From NCBI GenBank assembly GCA_949282265.1, contig CASDOZ010000012.1:1-63108 (forward strand): a stretch of DNA of 63,108 nt, in the 5' to 3' direction. This DNA is from an uncultured Bacteroidales bacterium (GTDB lineage: Bacteria > Bacteroidota > Bacteroidia > Bacteroidales > Paludibacteraceae). Below the pieces are notes generated by a model. The model was not told where the DNA came from. It saw only the letters and a list, made by a program, of their open reading frames with translations, and did not search any database. The position numbers and the translations under genes were made by a program. Below, piece after piece: positions 59,965-63,108 of the stretch; the stretch's first letter is position 1, and the number at the start of each line of letters is the position of its first letter.

Positions 59965-60513
59965 TTAAATGATTATGGCCAAGAAACGTACTTTAGCGTT
60001 ATTCATGGCTTTCATTCCGTGCGGTTTGGTCGCATCAAAATAGATGCTGTCCCCTTCGGTCAGAATCAGGTTCGTGCCGGCAATCTGCAGCATCAACGTG
60101 CCTTCCAACACCAAGTTGAATTCCTGCCCGGCATGGGTGTTCAGGTGCATCGGCTTGTCGTTCGGCTCCACTGTAACCTCAAACGGCGTGGATTTCGCAT
60201 TTTTGAAACCGCTGGCCAAATCGTTGTACTTGTATGCCGCCACACGCTCCACGGAAGGCCCCGTGCCTTTGCGTGTCAGGTAAAAACTTTGGGAATGAGG
60301 TTCCGCGCCACTCACCAACGTGCTGGTTTCCACACCGCAAGCCTGCGCCACACTGCACAGGAAACTCATCGGGATATCAGAAGTACCCGATTCATACAGC
60401 CTGATATCATCAGCCGAGACACCGGCTTTGGCTGCCATTTCTTCCACCGACAAGTCCAGCGCATCACGCAAACCGGCCAGCCGCATGGCTATCTGTCTGA
60501 TTTGTTCGTTCAT
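59965..60513 (-). CDS. XRE-cupin transcriptional regulator
   Basis: The 182-residue protein has an N-terminal HTH_3 (LAGLRDALDLSVEEMAAKAGVSADDIRLYESG, residues ~10-60) and a C-terminal cupin_2 domain (MHLNTHAGQEFNLVLEGTLMLQIAG, ~115-182). Such fusions often sense a small molecule and control the next genes. It lies 21 bp upstream of the acyl-CoA synthetase and 18 bp downstream of proC, so either is a candidate target. Confidence 0.9.
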   Translation of the reverse strand: MNEQIRQIAMRLAGLRDALDLSVEEMAAKAGVSADDIRLYESGTSDIPMSFLCSVAQACGVETSTLVSGAEPHSQSFYLTRKGTGPSVERVAAYKYNDLASGFKNAKSTPFEVTVEPNDKPMHLNTHAGQEFNLVLEGTLMLQIAGTNLILTEGDSIYFDATKPHGMKAMNNAKVRFLAIII

Positions 60514-60531
60514 ATCGTAATCTCTTTCAAA

Positions 60532-61320
60532 TTAATGTTTTATCAATGATGCCCGCAAGCCTTTGATAACGGCCGTCGTAAAACCGGCCGCTTCCATTTC
60601 GTTCAACCCCTTGATGGTTATGCCGCCGGGCGTTGTTACCTTGTCTATCTCCGCTTCGGGGTGGTTTCCCGTATGTTCCAGCAACTCGACAGCCCCGCGC
60701 AAGGTCTGCAACACGACTTCTTTGGCCACGTTGGGGTATATGCCCATTTCAACGCCGCCTTCCATCGCTGCGCGGATATAGCGGAACGCATAAGCAATGC
60801 CGCAACTCGACAAGGCCATCAAGGCATCCAACTGTTTTTCTGGCACAAGGTAGGAATGGCCGAGTTCGTTGAAAATGTCGCATACGAGCTGTTCCTGTTC
60901 CGGCGTAGCATTGAGCGACGAAATCGTATTCACGCTCTGGCGCACATCAATAGCCGTGTTCGGGATAATACGGAACAAAGCCTGTTTGAAACCGAAGAGC
61001 ATTTGCAGTTTTTGCAATTCCACGCCGGCAGCAATTGAAATAAGTATCTGCCGCTGCGAATCCAACGAGTCCGCAATTTCTTCGGCCACCGTTTCCACCA
61101 ACCACGGTTTTACGGCCAACAACACAATGTCCGCATCGATGACAGCAGCCTTGTTGTCAGAAAAAGTCTGAACAGCAGGATTGAAATGTTTCATCGCTTC
61201 CAAATGCGATTGGTCAGGGTCGGACACACGGATATTACCGGGAGCAACCAACGTGCCGGCACACAAACCGCGGGCAATGGCACCGCCCATATTCCCGATA
61301 CCAATAATAGTGATAGTCAT
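60532..61320 (-). CDS. proC: Pyrroline-5-carboxylate reductase
   Basis: ProC makes proline by NAD(P)H reduction of pyrroline-5-carboxylate. The 262-residue protein has the Rossmann motif TIIGIGNMGGAIARGL, ADIVLLAVKPW, RIIPNTAIDV and the C-terminal VTTPGGITIKGLNEME substrate loop. Length and motifs are standard. It is first in a three-gene run with the XRE-cupin and ligase genes. Confidence 0.95.
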   Translation of the reverse strand: MTITIIGIGNMGGAIARGLCAGTLVAPGNIRVSDPDQSHLEAMKHFNPAVQTFSDNKAAVIDADIVLLAVKPWLVETVAEEIADSLDSQRQILISIAAGVELQKLQMLFGFKQALFRIIPNTAIDVRQSVNTISSLNATPEQEQLVCDIFNELGHSYLVPEKQLDALMALSSCGIAYAFRYIRAAMEGGVEMGIYPNVAKEVVLQTLRGAVELLEHTGNHPEAEIDKVTTPGGITIKGLNEMEAAGFTTAVIKGLRASLIKH

Positions 61321-61487
61321 TTTGATATGTTGTTATTGAATAATGGTTTACAAACTAAAAGCCACATGCAATCCGCACTATAAAAATACAGCAAAAACCG
61401 CATTTCCGCTTTCAGTTTGCAAAAATACGATTTTTTGGGCAATTATGTAAAGAAAGGGAGAGGGTGAAACGAAAAGTTTAACAATAA

Positions 61488-61519
61488 GAACGGTTGCCTC
61501 ATGTACAAGACAACCGTTC
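61488..61519 (-). terminator. Probable terminator of the lipoprotein gene at 61550
   Basis: GAACGGTTG (61488-61496) pairs with CAACCGTTC (61511-61519). The T-rich tail is weak, so it is only probable. Confidence 0.55.
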
Positions 61520-61549
61520 CTATTCATTTATTCAAGAAAAGAAACAAGG

Positions 61550-62527
61550 TTATTCCTCTATCAAATTAAACTTAGTAGAAATTTCTTTCTGATCTATGGC
61601 TTGCCGGACATTGAACCTTTTACGCTGGGTTGAATATCCAATTTTCTCACATGAAATTTCAATCTGGACATCTCCCGAATTATTAAATGTCAAACCTTTA
61701 ATGTCAAAAGATTCAGTGCTTTCATACGGAGTCGTTCCCAAATATAACTGGTTGGTGTTTTTTACATCTGGCGTCGATGAAACGACCCTCCAAAAAACAT
61801 CTGCTCCTTTTGGCGCAGAATCAATATACCAACGTATAATGGTATGCTCCAAAGCCGTATCGCCTTCTCCTGTGACTTGTTTGTTCTTTTCGCCAATAGG
61901 AGTTTCGGCTCTTTTAAGAAAAGAAGCAATCCTGCTCCAGTCCATATTTTCCATAGTGTTAGCATACGCTTCATTTAATGCCTTTTGTGCACTACATCCC
62001 CTATCGCCACCTCTTCCCGTAACAATCTGTCTATATACTACATTGTTGTTATTATCCGACAATTGTATATTAAAACTAATCATACCAGTCCATGTAAGAG
62101 AAACTAGATTAAGCTCATATTGTGTTATTTCTACTTGAAGCATATAATCCGTATTAAAGTCATCATTCAGACCAAATCCCAATAATCGCATATATTGCAT
62201 CATACTTCCAGAAACGAATGATTGAATATCAGGAATGGTAAACACATTCGATTTGGGTACATTAGGGTTTATAGTAAGGAATTGGTTTATAATTGGCTTA
62301 TCCGTTCTTTTGTCAATGACATTAAGCCTAACACCATAATCCAGATTCGTGAAAACGTTTATTGGCTGTTGTTGCTCAAACTTTAACCGAATAGCTACTG
62401 TTGCTGCAGGCTTTACATTCTGGTTTGTCACGCATCCATATTGCATAAAAGCCCAGACACATATGAAGAATAAGGAAAAAATTCTTATAGTCCTTATTTT
62501 ATGTCGTTTGAATAACATATACATCAT
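61550..62527 (-). CDS. Lipoprotein with YajG-like N-terminus and PEGA-like C-terminal domain (paralog C)
   Basis: The 325-residue protein has a lipoprotein signal (FFICVWAFMQYGC) with a long, basic n-region. The middle (residues ~40-210) resembles the YajG/LptE-type lipoproteins, with FNTDYMLQVEITQYELNL and NEAYANTMENMDWSRIASFLKRAE. The last ~100 residues are the domain also found at 29166 and 29956: TIIRWYIDSAPKGADVFWRV, TTPYEST, NSGDVQIEIS, RKRFNVRQAIDQKEIST. The function is unknown. The start may be the first, second or fourth codon (all ATG). Confidence 0.75.
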   Translation of the reverse strand: MMYMLFKRHKIRTIRIFSLFFICVWAFMQYGCVTNQNVKPAATVAIRLKFEQQQPINVFTNLDYGVRLNVIDKRTDKPIINQFLTINPNVPKSNVFTIPDIQSFVSGSMMQYMRLLGFGLNDDFNTDYMLQVEITQYELNLVSLTWTGMISFNIQLSDNNNNVVYRQIVTGRGGDRGCSAQKALNEAYANTMENMDWSRIASFLKRAETPIGEKNKQVTGEGDTALEHTIIRWYIDSAPKGADVFWRVVSSTPDVKNTNQLYLGTTPYESTESFDIKGLTFNNSGDVQIEISCEKIGYSTQRKRFNVRQAIDQKEISTKFNLIEE

Positions 62528-62562
62528 TTTTATTAATTGTTACAACTAAATTCATTCGGATC

Positions 62563-62943
62563 TTACTCCTCTATTAGATTAAACTTAGTAGAAATTTCTT
62601 TCTGCTCTATAGCCTGCCGGACATTGAACCTTTTACGCTGAGGTGAATATCCACTTTTCTCACATGAAATTTCAATCTGGACATCTCCCGAATTATTAAA
62701 TGTCAAACCTTTAATGTCAAAAGATTCAGTGCTTTCATAAGGCGTCGTTCCTAAATACAGTTGGTTGGTGTTTTTGACATCAGGTGTTGATGAAACTACC
62801 CTCCAATATACATCTGCTCCTTTGGGTGCAGAATCAATATACCAACGTATAATGGTATGTTCCAAAGCCGTATCGCCACTTCCCGTAACTTGTTTGTTTT
62901 TCTCACCGGCAGGAGAATCCGCCCTTTTGAGGAAATAGGCTAT
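62563..62943 (-). pseudogene. Interrupted further copy of the PEGA-like lipoprotein domain (paralog D)
   Basis: From the stop at 62563 the frame encodes a ~100-residue domain that differs from the 61550 gene at only four residues. The similarity runs on through EKNKQVTG to IAYFLKRAD and ends at about 62943. An in-frame TAA sits at 62959-62961. Beyond it the same frame is open to the window edge (49 codons), but without clear similarity to the 61550 protein. No start codon of a complete protein is present here, so this is either a 5'-truncated duplicate or a gene disrupted by one stop. Confidence 0.65.
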
Positions 62944-63108
62944 TATATCAGTTAGTAATTATATATCATTAGTTATCAATAATATAAATGCATTTTTGAG
63001 AGTTGTAGGTAACAAAATAGCACCAAATCTATTCGCTGTTAAATTACCGGACGAATGCTGTCCACTCAAGGTGCAACAAAGGAATGGATAGGTACAAAAT
63101 GGCATTCC
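62944..63108. other. Unresolved window edge
   Basis: Reading on the minus strand continues the frame of the domain at 62563 for 49 codons, ending in NAFILLITNDI and TAA at 62959-62961. The plus strand also has a 33-codon open stretch. I recognise neither as a known protein, and the window ends before any element boundary. Confidence 0.4.

Noticed and set aside
62944-63108. Insertion-sequence end at the window edge
   Set aside because: No inverted repeat, target duplication or transposase motif is visible within the window.

Overview
The window is a contiguous piece of a Bacteroidota chromosome, almost certainly from the order Bacteroidales. Three things point there. Upstream regions carry the phylum's -33/-7 promoter (TTTG, 19-21 nt, TAnnTTTG) and few Shine-Dalgarno sequences. 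The gene families are Bacteroidales-typical: BspA-type leucine-rich repeats, DUF1573, DUF4294, DUF4878, DUF4491, a MeaB GTPase and a pyruvate carboxylase B-like protein. Two surface proteins end in type IX secretion-like sorting domains, which suggests a T9SS-bearing lineage. I cannot name the genus.

Layout. 1-8.1 kb: the end of a BspA-like surface protein, a 23-bp tandem repeat array, a minus-strand run of two rhomboids, an EEP-family protein, gcvH, purE and pgk, a decayed HU gene, then psd-deoC. 8.1-9.5 kb: a strong candidate structured RNA with its own promoter and terminator, followed by a BspA-like gene. 9.5-22.7 kb: mostly minus-strand housekeeping genes (xseB, a carboxyltransferase, an orphan DNA methyltransferase overlapping meaB, DUF1573, two acyltransferases, a ModF-like ABC ATPase, an LptF/LptG permease, tgt-hisH, panD-panC and a membrane protein). 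22.9-28.8 kb: ychF, 5-FTHF cyclo-ligase, DUF4294, two outer-membrane proteins and an XRE regulator. 29-31.3 kb: two paralogous lipoproteins with a shared C-terminal domain, then a palindrome-rich intergenic stretch. 31.3-37 kb: a Rieske-like lipoprotein, an aldo/keto reductase, an FKBP, YitT and leuS. 37-40.5 kb: a TPR/membrane/HTH regulator with a small HTH-only companion, and two lipoproteins. 40.5-48.1 kb: DUF4491, a patatin/beta-barrel protein, lutB, manC and mutL. 48.2-57.3 kb: a GH2 glycosidase, a large secreted adhesin-like protein, a HAD phosphatase, mnmA and a CPBP protease, with four copies of a small-RNA element between them. 57.3-63.1 kb: a HhH protein, an acyl-CoA ligase / XRE-cupin / proC cluster, and further copies of the 29-kb lipoprotein domain.

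The most interesting signals lie between genes. First, four copies of a ~150-bp element at 50.7-54.8 kb each hold, on the minus strand, an upstream palindrome, a -33/-7 promoter with exactly 20 nt spacing, a conserved unstructured core and a GNRA-capped terminator; I read this as a small-RNA family. Second, a ~300-nt structured RNA lies at 8.28-8.58 kb with a near-perfect promoter and two mutually exclusive helices. Third, a ~100-residue PEGA-like C-terminal domain is shared by four loci at 29-31 kb and 61.5-63 kb, one of them interrupted.

Several conserved enzymes lack residues normally thought essential: the biotin-carrying lysine in the carboxyltransferase, the zinc cysteines in Tgt, the endonuclease and zinc motifs in MutL, and the Walker-B glutamate in one half of the ModF-like ATPase. 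Some of these may be lineage-wide traits. No tRNA, rRNA, CRISPR array or intact insertion sequence was recognised.
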